Shown here one piece after another: positions 1-8,897 of a DNA stretch of 64,000 bases; positions within the stretch are counted from its first letter, which is position 1, and every line of letters begins with the position of its first letter. The notes beneath the pieces were generated by a model that was not told where the DNA came from, did not search any database, and saw nothing but the letters and a program-made list of their open reading frames with translations. Source of the stretch: Dethiobacter sp. (lineage in GTDB: Bacteria; Bacillota; Dethiobacteria; DTU022; UBA8154); contig DYEO01000084.1 in assembly GCA_020725665.1 (NCBI GenBank), positions 17,608 through 81,607 of the forward strand, read 5' to 3'. Position numbers and translations under genes: made by a program.

Positions 1-822
1 CTCTTCCTGCAGGTTATCATGCACCATTTCCACCAGGAGGTGGAAATCCCTTTCCCGACGGCGCTTCTGCAGTAACCCCTCTCTTTCCAGGAAAGCCCTG
101 TGTTCCAGTACTGCCCCGTAAAGGGTATCAATCCCCTCGCTTCTTATGGAAACGGTGGGAACAACGGGCGGCCTCCAGGCGGTATGGAATGACGGTAGCG
201 TCGTCTGCAATTCGTTCAGCATATCCTGTGCCCCTTCCCGGTCAGCCATGTTGAGCACAAAAATATCGGCAATCTCCATCATTCCCGCTTTGAGCATCTG
301 TATGTTGTCACCCAGCCCGGGAATCAGCACCACCAGGACGGTGTCCGCCACCTTTTTAATATCCCACTGTACTTGGCCCACCCCCACCGTCTCCACGATG
401 ATCATGTCTTTGCCGGCCGCATCCAGGAGTTTGATCGACTGGCGGGCCGTGGGGGAAAGACCACCCAGGTTGTGACGGGTAGCCAGGCTGCGGATAAAAA
501 CACCTTCATCACGGCTGATCTCATCCATGCGAATGCGGTCGCCAAGGAGGGACCCGCCGCTGAAGGGGCTGGTGGGGTCGACACAGAGCACCCCGGCGGT
601 CAGGCCCTGACGCCTGATATGGCCGACCAGTCCGCTGATCAGTGTACTTTTTCCCACCCCCGGCGGGCCGGTAATACCCAGGGTATAAGCTTTCCCCGTA
701 TGGGGGGAAACCTCCTTCATGATCGCGGCCTGGTATTCCCGGTTTTCCAACAGGGTAATAAGCCGGGCCAGCGCCCGGCTGTTTCCCTGCATCATCTGAG
801 CGATAAGCTCTTTTATCTGCAA
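1..822 (-). CDS. meaB: MeaB/ArgK-family G3E GTPase (3' end outside window)
   Basis: MeaB-type GTPases protect and load adenosylcobalamin-dependent acyl-CoA mutases. The first 274 codons are in the window; the C-terminus lies beyond base 1. The start is TTG at 822, preceded 8 nt upstream by GAGGTG. The P-loop GPPGVGKS is at about residues 52-59, followed by the family signatures GGSLLGDRIRM and ETVGVGQ. Two departures are visible: the guanine-specificity motif usually written NKAD reads NMAD, and GQ is followed by VQWD rather than the usual SE-type residues. It lies 26 nt downstream of a thiolase gene on the same strand, so co-transcription in acyl-CoA metabolism is likely. The family is clear; the partner mutase is not in the window. 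Confidence 0.88.
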   Translation of the reverse strand, partial: MQIKELIAQMMQGNSRALARLITLLENREYQAAIMKEVSPHTGKAYTLGITGPPGVGKSTLISGLVGHIRRQGLTAGVLCVDPTSPFSGGSLLGDRIRMDEISRDEGVFIRSLATRHNLGGLSPTARQSIKLLDAAGKDMIIVETVGVGQVQWDIKKVADTVLVVLIPGLGDNIQMLKAGMMEIADIFVLNMADREGAQDMLNELQTTLPSFHTAWRPPVVPTVSIRSEGIDTLYGAVLEHRAFLEREGLLQKRRRERDFHLLVEMVHDNLQEE

Positions 823-848
823 AAAGTAAACACCTCAAATGTTTGATG

Positions 849-2045
849 TTAGCAGGTTACCTTGACAATGAGGCCGGCACCCGTATCACCGGCAGCACAG
901 CCCACGAAGAGTCCGTAACCGCCGCCCAACATGACCAACTCCTCAATCAACTCGGCAATGCAGCGGCCGGCGGTGGGTCCCTGCGGGTGGCCGAAAACAA
1001 TCGGGCTGCCGTAGTTGTTGAAGCTCATGGGATCGAGCCCCATCTTTTTGGACATATAAAGATCATTGGCAATAAAGGGGTTGTGGGTCTTAATCGCCTT
1101 GATATCCTTAACGGTTAGCCCTGCATTTTTCAGGGTCATCTCCGCTGCCGGCACCGGTGCAGCAGCCATAAAACCTTTATCCACCCTGCTGAAGCCGTAG
1201 GAGATAATCTGGATCTCCACGTTCTTGTCCGCGCTCAGCTCCTGCGCTTTTTCCCGGGTGGTGACGACAAAACCGCAGTTGCCGTCGGCCGGGTGGGTCT
1301 GGGAGCCGAAACTGTGCACACCGCCGGGGAGTACGGGACCAAGGGCTGCCAGGCCTTCCTTTGTTGTAGGCATGATTCCCTCGTCAGCATCAAGCACACC
1401 TTTTTTCTTTTTGCTGATCGTGTATTCCACGGGGAACATGTAGCGCTTCTGGAATTCCCGGTCGTTGGCTAGAGCGTCCTGGTACTGCTCATAGCGCCGG
1501 TAGGCGACCTCGTCGCAGAGCTCCTTGGTAATTCCTTCAACTGAGGCGGCGGCATTTTCCGCCGTCTTGATCATGGGCAGTCCCACCCAGGGATCTGAAT
1601 TGAAGTTATCCATGACCCAGTTCTCCGAGATCACCTGGCCGCCCGGTCCGGTGGGGTTGGGCCAGATCGTGTGCGGTCCGTTGGAGGTGCGGTCTGTCAT
1701 CAGGCAGTAGGCCAGGGTGAAGTTGCCCGTCTCCACGCCCATGGCCGCCAGGTTGATGCAGGTGGTGGAGGTAGAGCACGCCTGGGAGATATGCACCGCG
1801 GGTACCTTTTCCGCCCCCAGCATGGCACCGGCCCAGGGGGATGAATAGAAGGTGTGGTGCTGTCCGACCGTCTTTCCGAAAACCACGTACTCGATCATCT
1901 TGGGGTCGAAGTTCTTTGCAGCAAGCCACCGCTTGGCCGTAGCCGCTCCCAGTTCAATGGAGTTTTCATTCTGCAGGCTGCCCTGCCAGCGGGAAAACGG
2001 TGAACTGTAATAGCCACGGAAAGGAATAAATGCTTTTTTATACAT
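849..2045 (-). CDS. thiolase (acetyl-CoA acetyltransferase family)
   Basis: A 398-residue thiolase, catalysing Claisen condensation or thiolytic cleavage of 3-ketoacyl-CoA. The nucleophilic Cys is in QACSTS (about residue 90). The His of HNPF (about 321), the GHP motif (about 352) and the C-terminal catalytic Cys in GCAAGDTG (about 383) are all present. The start at 2045 is set by AAGGAGG 8 nt upstream; the frame stays open further upstream but has no better start. The MeaB gene follows after 26 nt. The substrate cannot be told from sequence; the divergent motifs (CSTS, CAAG) suggest a branch away from ordinary acetoacetyl-CoA thiolase. Confidence 0.87.
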   Translation of the reverse strand: MYKKAFIPFRGYYSSPFSRWQGSLQNENSIELGAATAKRWLAAKNFDPKMIEYVVFGKTVGQHHTFYSSPWAGAMLGAEKVPAVHISQACSTSTTCINLAAMGVETGNFTLAYCLMTDRTSNGPHTIWPNPTGPGGQVISENWVMDNFNSDPWVGLPMIKTAENAAASVEGITKELCDEVAYRRYEQYQDALANDREFQKRYMFPVEYTISKKKKGVLDADEGIMPTTKEGLAALGPVLPGGVHSFGSQTHPADGNCGFVVTTREKAQELSADKNVEIQIISYGFSRVDKGFMAAAPVPAAEMTLKNAGLTVKDIKAIKTHNPFIANDLYMSKKMGLDPMSFNNYGSPIVFGHPQGPTAGRCIAELIEELVMLGGGYGLFVGCAAGDTGAGLIVKVTC

Positions 2046-2392
2046 TAATAAAACCTCCTTCAAAATGTATAAGCCAAATGTTGTTAAAACACCGCAGCAG
2101 CAGCAGGTGCCCCGCTCTAATGGTAACACCTCCTCTTATGCATGCCTCCAGGCACTTACTGCCGGCAGCCCGATAAACCGACATTGTTTGTCCGCTGGGG
2201 CGACACAGAACATCCCCTACATCAGGATTCGCCATGCCTAGGAACTTTTCCTGCTAAATTTTTTTTGAAATTAAGCCCTTTTCTCAATCCCCACTTTGCT
2301 CCCGCCCGACTGCTCTGCCTGGAGAATACGCACAACCGCCTGGGAGGTATTGTTTGTTGAAGCAATCGTTAAAAACGTTCGGTCCTAGTGTT
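2046..2392. other. 347-bp region without a convincing gene (upstream of thiolase)
   Basis: Lies between the PilZ gene stop and the thiolase start, both on the minus strand. It should carry the thiolase promoter, but no strong sigma-A pair was recognised. A 65-codon minus-strand frame (start 2235) has no good SD and no recognisable domain. Confidence 0.5.
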
Positions 2393-3154
2393 TCAAACCA
2401 TGCGCTCGCGCATGAGCACAAAAATAAATCTCACGATTTCCTCCCGGATACGTTCGGGAGTATCAACATATTCCACAGCATGACGAAAATGCACTGTTCG
2501 TTCCGGCTGGTACGGACTAACCCAAATTACCTTTCCTTTAACAAAAAGGGTCTTTTTTATTTTCTTGCTCTGGAGGAAAAGGCCCATGAGCAATACGGTA
2601 CCGATCGGCAGCCATTGAGGCGCCACAAGCTGTAATCCTCCACCGCTGATATCGGCAATCATGGCCGTCCCCGGGGCCCCCATCTGTTCCGCCAGCTTTG
2701 CCAGGGGAATTCTTTCCCCCTCCGGGACAGGGATTTCCTTCCCGTCACCCCCGACAACAGGTTCCGGCTGCGTCAGGGACGGCTGTTCTTCTTCATCCCA
2801 GGGCTTCTTTAAAATCCAATAGTGGGCATCAAAGGAGCAGGGACAACGATAATATTCGCGGCGCTGCACCCTTCTTACCTCATCCGGCCAGTTAATCAGG
2901 TAGAGAGATACCCGGTCACCTTTCTTCTGTCCAATATAACTGCTGCGAAAGTAATAGAGGGTATCCTTCCGGGTAAGCCGGAAATCCCATGTGGAATTTT
3001 TGGCCATGTAAAGTTGCTTCTGTTTGCGCAGAGGTATGCCGATAGCAATATAATTATCATGTACTTCCTGGATAATACTCTTGAAATAAATATCATCCCG
3101 CGGATCATAGACCTCCAGCAGCAGATTTTCCCGAAACACATCCCTGATACCCAT
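2393..3154 (-). CDS. PilZ-domain protein (YcgR/DgrA-like c-di-GMP effector)
   Basis: 253 residues. The N-terminal part (about 1-90) fits the YcgR-N/PilZN beta domain. The PilZ c-di-GMP-binding signature follows: RxxxR at R99-R103 and DxSxxG at D168-G173. Between the two lies an unusually long, Pro/Glu-rich insert (about 112-160); in standard PilZ domains these motifs are much closer. The start at 3154 has AGGAAGG upstream. No neighbouring flagellar gene is present, so the target (motility brake, exopolysaccharide or other) is open. A diguanylate cyclase is encoded at 19056-20087. Confidence 0.85.
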   Translation of the reverse strand: MGIRDVFRENLLLEVYDPRDDIYFKSIIQEVHDNYIAIGIPLRKQKQLYMAKNSTWDFRLTRKDTLYYFRSSYIGQKKGDRVSLYLINWPDEVRRVQRREYYRCPCSFDAHYWILKKPWDEEEQPSLTQPEPVVGGDGKEIPVPEGERIPLAKLAEQMGAPGTAMIADISGGGLQLVAPQWLPIGTVLLMGLFLQSKKIKKTLFVKGKVIWVSPYQPERTVHFRHAVEYVDTPERIREEIVRFIFVLMRERMV

Positions 3155-3296
3155 TTTAACCTTCCTGTTTCTCTGGATTGAAAAAAGCCTTTCTCTATAA
3201 AATATACCATAATTTAAAGAATGATAACACAGGGGGTTTTGGGCGATTGCCTTTTAATAATCCTTTTTCAAGGAGTAACATACTTGCACTGCATTA

Positions 3297-3324
3297 ACCC
3301 TTTTCCCCTTCTTTTCATAATATA
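3297..3324 (+). promoter_or_regulatory. SigK-like promoter before asnB
   Basis: ACC at 3297-3299, a 16-bp spacer, then CATAATATA at 3316-3324. This fits the mother-cell sigma-K pattern AC(C)-N16/17-CATANNNTA. The predicted transcript would start about 40 nt before the TTG start codon. Motif match only. Confidence 0.5.
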
Positions 3325-3370
3325 GCCTTAGCTAAACGCTAAGAATATGAAAGGGAAGGAAGGGGTTTCT

Positions 3371-5215
3371 TTGTGCGGTTTTTGCGGTCTCCTGCCGGAA
3401 AAGGGCCCTGTGGACGTTGCCCTGCTCACAAAAATGCGGGACCGGATGTTACACCGTGGTCCGGATGAAGGGGCAAACTATCTGGGTCAGGGTTTTGGAT
3501 TGGGGTTTCGCCGCCTCAGCATCATCGACCTGGCCACCGGGCGGCAGCCCCTCAGCAACGAAGATAAAAGCATCCACCTCGCCTGCAACGGGGAAATTTA
3601 TAACTTTGCGGCCTTGCGCCGGGAACTGACGGGGCGGGGGCACCGTTTCTTCACAGGCAACGATGCCGAGGTAATTATCCACCTTTACGAGGAAAAGGGG
3701 ACGGGCTGCCTGGAGTTCCTGCGGGGCATGTTTTCCTTTGTCCTCTGGGACGAAAAAAAGCAACTGCTCTTTGGCGCCCGGGACCGCTTCGGGATCAAAC
3801 CTTTTTACTACCTGGATCAAAACGGGGTTTTTGCCTGCGCCTCCGAAATCAAGGCCCTGGCCGCCCTGCCCACATTTCCGCGACAGGTGAACGAAGGGGC
3901 TTTTGTGGACTACCTGACCTTCCAGTACGTGCCGGAACCGCGCACACTCTTCCAGGGCGTCTACCGCCTTCCCCCGGGTCATTACCTGCTGAAAACAGCG
4001 GGCAAGCCGCCCCAGCTCAACCGCTACTGGCGCATCAACTTCTCCCCCTGCGAAAAACCCCTGGCTTACTTTGTGGAGGGTCTCCGCCACAAATTGCGGG
4101 AAGCGGTAAAGCTGCACCTGCAAAGCGACGTCCCCCGGGGCGCCTTCCTTTCGAGCGGTATCGACTCCGCAATCATTACCGCCCTGGTACGGGAACAGGA
4201 GCCAATCTCCACCTTCAGTGTGGGTTACAGGGAGGCCGGTTACAGTGAACTTCCGGAAGCGCGGCAGACGGCGGAATACCTGGAAACAGACCACCATGAG
4301 TATATCATCAGCCCCGCTGAATTCCTGGACCACCTGCCCCGCCTGATCTGGCACCTTGACGAACCGGTGGCCGATCCGGCGGCCATCTCCCTCTACTTTG
4401 TGGCTCGCCAGGCCAGGCAGAAAATCACTGTCACCCTCTCCGGGGAGGGAGCCGACGAGGTTTTCGCCGGTTACGCGATCTACCGGGAACCCTTCGCTCT
4501 CGCTCCCCTTAAGCAATTGCCCAATCCCCTTCGCCGTTCTCTCGACCTCTTGGAAGGTCTACTGCCCTCCGGGATCCCGGGGAAAAACTACCTGGCCCGC
4601 GCACGCCAGCCGCTGGAGGAACGGTTTATCGGTAATGCCTCCATCTTCTCCCCGGGGGAGAAAAAGGGGATTACTCCCGTGCAGGAGCAACTTTCCCCCT
4701 ACCGCCTCACTGCGCCCCTCTACCGCCAGGTTGCCCACCTGGACGAGGTCACGCGCATGCAGTACATAGATCTCAACACCTGGATGCCCGGTGACATTCT
4801 CGTGAAGGCGGATAAGATGACCATGGCCAACTCCCTGGAACTGCGCGTCCCCTTTCTCGATCACCATGTCTTCGAGTTCGCCGCCACTATCCCGCCAAAC
4901 TGCAAGATCCAGGGGAAAACGACCAAAAAATTACTGCGGGAGGCCTTCAAGGATATCCTGCCGCAGGAGGCCATCAACAGGCCGAAGCGGGGTTTCCCCG
5001 TCCCCACCCGCGAATGGCTGAAGCGGAACGATTTTCATGCCTTCTTCCGGCAACTGCTGCAGGAGGAAGGAAACGGCTGGTTCAATAAAAAAGCGGTGGA
5101 GCAACTTTACAGCGCCCACACCGCCGGTAAACATGATTACAGCCGCAGACTCTGGACAATCTTAATCTTCCTGCTCTGGCATCGTACCTTTATCTCGAAT
5201 AAAAGAGCCGGTTAA
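3371..5215 (+). CDS. asnB: asparagine synthetase, glutamine-hydrolysing
   Basis: Converts Asp, Gln and ATP to Asn; 614 residues. The start is the TTG at 3371, not the upstream ATG at 3347: only this places the catalytic Cys at residue 2 (CGFCGL), as required in class II glutamine amidotransferases, and AAGGGG lies about 6 nt upstream. The Ntn-hydrolase domain spans about 1-200. The synthetase domain starts near 230, with the pyrophosphate loop SSGIDS at about 261-266. It stands alone among unrelated genes and is preceded by a SigK-like promoter (3297-3324), so it may be a sporulation paralogue comparable to Bacillus AsnO. A related amidotransferase acting on a glycan or peptide is the alternative. 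Confidence 0.88.
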   Translation: MCGFCGLLPEKGPVDVALLTKMRDRMLHRGPDEGANYLGQGFGLGFRRLSIIDLATGRQPLSNEDKSIHLACNGEIYNFAALRRELTGRGHRFFTGNDAEVIIHLYEEKGTGCLEFLRGMFSFVLWDEKKQLLFGARDRFGIKPFYYLDQNGVFACASEIKALAALPTFPRQVNEGAFVDYLTFQYVPEPRTLFQGVYRLPPGHYLLKTAGKPPQLNRYWRINFSPCEKPLAYFVEGLRHKLREAVKLHLQSDVPRGAFLSSGIDSAIITALVREQEPISTFSVGYREAGYSELPEARQTAEYLETDHHEYIISPAEFLDHLPRLIWHLDEPVADPAAISLYFVARQARQKITVTLSGEGADEVFAGYAIYREPFALAPLKQLPNPLRRSLDLLEGLLPSGIPGKNYLARARQPLEERFIGNASIFSPGEKKGITPVQEQLSPYRLTAPLYRQVAHLDEVTRMQYIDLNTWMPGDILVKADKMTMANSLELRVPFLDHHVFEFAATIPPNCKIQGKTTKKLLREAFKDILPQEAINRPKRGFPVPTREWLKRNDFHAFFRQLLQEEGNGWFNKKAVEQLYSAHTAGKHDYSRRLWTILIFLLWHRTFISNKRAG

Positions 5216-5225
5216 AAAAGCTACC

Positions 5226-5280
5226 GGGCGGGCACAGAGACCCGCCCCTACGCTCCTGAATTCTGTCTCCTAAATCCTGA
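5226..5280. repeat. GC-rich intergenic hairpin repeat plus tail
   Basis: Perfect stem GGGCGGG (5226-5232), 8-nt loop CACAGAGA, CCCGCCC (5241-5247), then CTAC. It is followed by a tail of CCTGAATTC/GTCTCCT type that reaches the stop codon of the next minus-strand gene. One of at least nine hairpins of this kind in the window. Confidence 0.85.
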
Positions 5281-5282
5281 CT

Positions 5283-6995
5283 CTAAAAGGCCTCCGTGCG
5301 CACAAATACCCCGCGACTCCGCATGCTCCGGATCTCCGCCATTGCCGGCGAACCGGCGGAGAGTTCCAGGGGGTTGTCCCCGATTACCAGCCAGGAGAGG
5401 TCCGGCAAGCCGGTCAGGGGTGTAATGCTGCTGATATTGTTGCTCCAGGCATTGAGCGTGGTCAGGTTCGGCAGACCGGCCAGGGGAGAAATGCTGCTTA
5501 TCTGGTTGCTCCAGCAGGAAAGGGTTACCAGTCCTTTCATATCAGCCAGGGCGTTGAGGCTGCTGATACGGTTAACAGAAAGGTTAAGCGTCCTCATATT
5601 TTGCAGGGAGGCGAGGGCGGTGATATCGCTCACGTCATTGCCGGCCAGGGAGAGCCAGCGCAACCCCGTCAGATTGGCGAGGGCGGAGATGTCACTCACC
5701 CGGTTGTTATTTATGGAAAGCCAGCTTAAGTTCTGCAGGCCTGCCAGGGGGGCAAGGTTGCTCACCTGGTTGTAACTTAGTTCCAGCCGCTGCAGGGCGG
5801 TGAGGCGTGCCAGGGGAGAGATATCCCGGATATGGTTGTTCGCCAGGGAGAGGGTCCGCAGGTTGGTGCAATATTCGATGCCGCTCAGATCTTCGATTAA
5901 ACGATCACTGGCTATCAGTTCCGTCAGCGCCGCCAATTCGGAACGATAAAGGGGTCCCACCGGCTTGTTGAGCTTAACGCGAATCGCCGCCAGCAGTTCC
6001 ACGTCCCGGAATTCCACAGGCATATTGCGAAAGACCTCCACAATGGCCGTTGCCTGGTAAGTGTGAAAGGTGGCGGTAATTGTCACTGTCCCGGGAGCGA
6101 CGGCCGTAACCCGCCCCTCGCGTACGGTGGCTACATTGCCGTTGCTTGTGCGCCAGCTTGCCCGGTTGCCGGGGATGGTTTGCTGCTCCTGCCCGGTATA
6201 ACGGGCCAGCAGGGCAAGGTCGCTGCTGTCTCCCATCTCCAGGCTGAGAGTTGCCGGGGTTAAGGCAATTCCGCTCAGGGATTCATCAACCTTTACGGCA
6301 ATGACGCCGGAAGCGCCCCCGTACGCTACGGTAATCACCGTATTTCCCGGTCCCGCACCCGTTACCACTCCCCCTTCCACCGTGGCCACAGCCGTATTGG
6401 AGGAGCGCCAGCTTACCTCGCCTGCCTCCACCCTTTCCTGTTTACCGTCGCCCAAATGAGCCGTGACGGCAACCTGCGCCGTCTGCCCGCTGCGCAGGGA
6501 GAGCTGTGCCGGCACAAGTGTGAGGCTCGTTACGCGCACGGGGCGGCTGATATTGATGGTGCGGGTAAGACTATCCCAGGTAGCTTGCGCGCCAAAAGCC
6601 TGGCTCACAAAGCGCAGCGGCACAAATGTCCGCCCGCTCACAAGCCGCGCCGGGGCATCGAGGGTTTCAGGTTTCCCGTTGATCAATGCCGTTTTTTTGT
6701 CAATTTCCAGCACAACCACCGTTTCCCCGCGCTTTGCCGTCACTGTTCTCGTCGCGCCGTCCCAGACAACGGAGGCACCCAGTGCTTTAAAAATGGCGGC
6801 CATGGGAACCATGGTGCGCCCCTCTTCGATAAAAGGAACCGCCCCATCAAAAGACAACCTTTCACCATCCACAATGACACTGATCGTATCCCCCACGGTG
6901 ATGTTGATCCCGCCGGTAGCCGCAGCCACAGCAGGGTAAAGTATACATAACAAAACCACCGGTAGCAGAGCGGTCATCTTTATCCCTTTTTTCAC
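5283..6995 (-). CDS. secreted copper-amine-oxidase-N / Ig-like (Big2) / leucine-rich-repeat protein
   Basis: 570 residues, GTG start at 6995 with AGGAGG 7 nt upstream. Order: signal peptide (about 1-27, ending AVAAA), a copper-amine-oxidase N-terminal-type domain (about 30-150; in Firmicutes a common extracellular module without the oxidase), two bacterial Ig-like Big2 domains (about 155-235 and 238-322), then eight or more 22-residue leucine-rich repeats of internalin type (about 345-545). No LPXTG or transmembrane anchor is seen. A role in binding cell wall, surface polymer or another cell is plausible but not shown. A tail of the intergenic repeat begins right after its TAG stop. Confidence 0.85.
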   Translation of the reverse strand: MKKGIKMTALLPVVLLCILYPAVAAATGGINITVGDTISVIVDGERLSFDGAVPFIEEGRTMVPMAAIFKALGASVVWDGATRTVTAKRGETVVVLEIDKKTALINGKPETLDAPARLVSGRTFVPLRFVSQAFGAQATWDSLTRTINISRPVRVTSLTLVPAQLSLRSGQTAQVAVTAHLGDGKQERVEAGEVSWRSSNTAVATVEGGVVTGAGPGNTVITVAYGGASGVIAVKVDESLSGIALTPATLSLEMGDSSDLALLARYTGQEQQTIPGNRASWRTSNGNVATVREGRVTAVAPGTVTITATFHTYQATAIVEVFRNMPVEFRDVELLAAIRVKLNKPVGPLYRSELAALTELIASDRLIEDLSGIEYCTNLRTLSLANNHIRDISPLARLTALQRLELSYNQVSNLAPLAGLQNLSWLSINNNRVSDISALANLTGLRWLSLAGNDVSDITALASLQNMRTLNLSVNRISSLNALADMKGLVTLSCWSNQISSISPLAGLPNLTTLNAWSNNISSITPLTGLPDLSWLVIGDNPLELSAGSPAMAEIRSMRSRGVFVRTEAF

Positions 6996-7020
6996 GGTTA
7001 TTCCTCCTGTCCTCACGCTG

Positions 7021-7424
7021 GTGCCTTTTCCTATATTTTCTACAGCGAATGGTAAATTCCTGCTCCGGGAAAGCTTTTTTCCAGATGGATGTCGAAAAAA
7101 GAAAACAGCCCGTAACAGTAAGGCATTTTTAACGTCAATAATATTGGAACGGCAAACGGATAGTACGAAGATGTCATACCGGACGGGGAAATTTTCATCG
7201 TCAGCAGCAGGGGCACGGGCGAATTGGAATCATTGCTGGAGAAGCCGGCCGGGGAAAAAATAACCTTCGTGGAAGCATGGGAACTGCAGCAGGAAGGCCT
7301 GGAGCCGGCTTACGAAAAAGAAGGACACCAGGGCCGCCGGAGATGTTATAATGCACTCAGGGTCCGTGATTGTGCGGCGTCCCGTTTACTGTGCAGCAAA
7401 GAAGGAAAAAGAAGGGGAAATAAA
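7021..7424 (+). other. about 400 bp without an assigned gene
   Basis: The amidohydrolase frame stays open backwards to about 7160, with an ATG at 7224. The extension has no recognised domain and no SD, so it is treated as non-coding. The divergent promoters of the LRR gene and the amidohydrolase should lie here; none was assigned with confidence. Confidence 0.4.
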
Positions 7425-8774
7425 TTGCCGGATAGCTACGAGGTTGCCGCCACCGAAAAAGTGATCGTAACGGCCCGCACGCTGCCTTCCCTGTTGGAGG
7501 GCGGCGTGTGCCCTTATGCGGGGGAGCAGCCGCTGCGGGCCGCCTTCCACCTGGAAAAGGGTATGCTCAGCGCCGTCAGGTTGCTGCCGCCGGGGGCGGG
7601 TGAAGGGGAAATTTTGCCGGGACCGGAGTGGCGATGTTTATCTTTGCCGCCGGACCAACTGCTCGCACCCGCTTTCGTGGACTGCCATCTCCATATCGGC
7701 CTGGACGGAGTGGAGGGATTCCGCAGTTTTACCGCCCCTCCCTCACCCCAATTGCTGCTCACCCGCCTGCGCGCCCTTGCCGCAGCCGGCGTGCTGGCGG
7801 TGCGGGATGGGGGCGATTGTTACGGCACCGCTTTTGCAGCCCAAAGGTTGAGTGCAGACGCCAACCGGGAGGCCGGGCCGCTGCCCCGCATCGTGGCCAC
7901 CGGCCCAGCCATCTATCGGCGCGGTCATTACGGGGCCAGGCTGGGAGGAGAGGGCCTGGACGGGCTTGAAGGGCTGGAACAGGAAATCAGGCAACGCAAA
8001 GATGCGGGGGCACAGCAGCTAAAAGTAATCCTCTCCGGCCTGGTGAGCCTGCAGCAAACGGGCAAAGTGGGGCCCCTGCAGTTCAGTCTTCCCGAACTGC
8101 AGAAGATCGTGCATCTCGCCGCCGCCTTTGAGTTGCCCGTTATGGTTCATGCCAGTTCCGATGCGGCCGTCCGCCTGGCGGTACAGGCGGGTGTGCACAG
8201 CGTGGAGCATGGCTATTTTGTCGAGGAAGAAACCCTCAGGATCATGGCGGCAAAGGGCGTGGCCTGGGTCCCCACCCTGGCCCCCCTGGCCGCATTGGGC
8301 GCATTGGGCCCATTGGGCAAAGGACCGGACGCGGCAGGCAGCGAAGCCCAGGCTGCTGCCGGAGACTCTGCGATTGCGGGACATGCTGATCCTGCCGGGT
8401 CTGCCGTTGAGCCGCAAAATACGTCCGTGCTGCGCCGCATCGTGGAACAGCATCTCTTCATGCTCGGGCGTGCCCGCGCGCTGGGAGTAACGGTCTGTGT
8501 GGGTACGGACGGGGGTGCACCGGGAGTAAGCTGGTCCGGCGGCTACTGGTTGGAGCTGGCGCTGCTGGCCCGTGCCGGATTCGCCCCCCGGGAACTACTC
8601 ACCCTCGCCGGCGTAAATGGGGCCTCATTGCTGGGGCTGGCACGGGAGCGGGGCCGTATCGCCCCGGGGAAACCCCCGTACTGGCTCTGCCTGGATATGG
8701 ACTTTCTTGCCGGCAGGATGGAGCGCCGGACTTTAAAGGGGATTATCTTTCCCTCGCCGGAACCACATGCATAA
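7425..8774 (+). CDS. metal-dependent amidohydrolase (imidazolonepropionase-like)
   Basis: 449 residues. Chosen start TTG at 7425, with GAAGGGG 6 nt upstream. Amidohydrolase-superfamily metal ligands are in order: HLH at about 88-90, a Lys in QLKVIL (about 200, potentially carbamylated), His 242, His 262 in EHG and Asp 362 in GTDGG. An Ala/Gly/Pro-rich low-complexity insert lies at about 285-335, between the HxxH core and the final Asp. The substrate is unknown; relatives hydrolyse cyclic amides or dipeptides. No catabolic partner genes are nearby. Confidence 0.8.
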   Translation: MPDSYEVAATEKVIVTARTLPSLLEGGVCPYAGEQPLRAAFHLEKGMLSAVRLLPPGAGEGEILPGPEWRCLSLPPDQLLAPAFVDCHLHIGLDGVEGFRSFTAPPSPQLLLTRLRALAAAGVLAVRDGGDCYGTAFAAQRLSADANREAGPLPRIVATGPAIYRRGHYGARLGGEGLDGLEGLEQEIRQRKDAGAQQLKVILSGLVSLQQTGKVGPLQFSLPELQKIVHLAAAFELPVMVHASSDAAVRLAVQAGVHSVEHGYFVEEETLRIMAAKGVAWVPTLAPLAALGALGPLGKGPDAAGSEAQAAAGDSAIAGHADPAGSAVEPQNTSVLRRIVEQHLFMLGRARALGVTVCVGTDGGAPGVSWSGGYWLELALLARAGFAPRELLTLAGVNGASLLGLARERGRIAPGKPPYWLCLDMDFLAGRMERRTLKGIIFPSPEPHA

Positions 8775-8897
8775 CACAAACAAAAACAACCCTTCATTGG
8801 ATTGTTATGTCCCAGCAGCGAAATGCCTTTTTAATATGAGCGCTTTGAAGCGAATTTTCTGGATATCGTGATTTTAGCAGCTGCTTATGGGTATGGC

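Noticed and set aside
2038..2235. 65-codon minus-strand frame upstream of the thiolase
   Set aside because: No SD near the ATG, no recognisable domain, and it overlaps the thiolase SD and start.
3449..4516. Long minus-strand frame opposite asnB
   Set aside because: Mirror frame caused by GC-rich codon bias of asnB, which is clearly the real gene.
7021..7424. Upstream 67-codon in-frame extension of the amidohydrolase
   Set aside because: The extension has no homology to the fold, and a good SD sits before the TTG at 7425.
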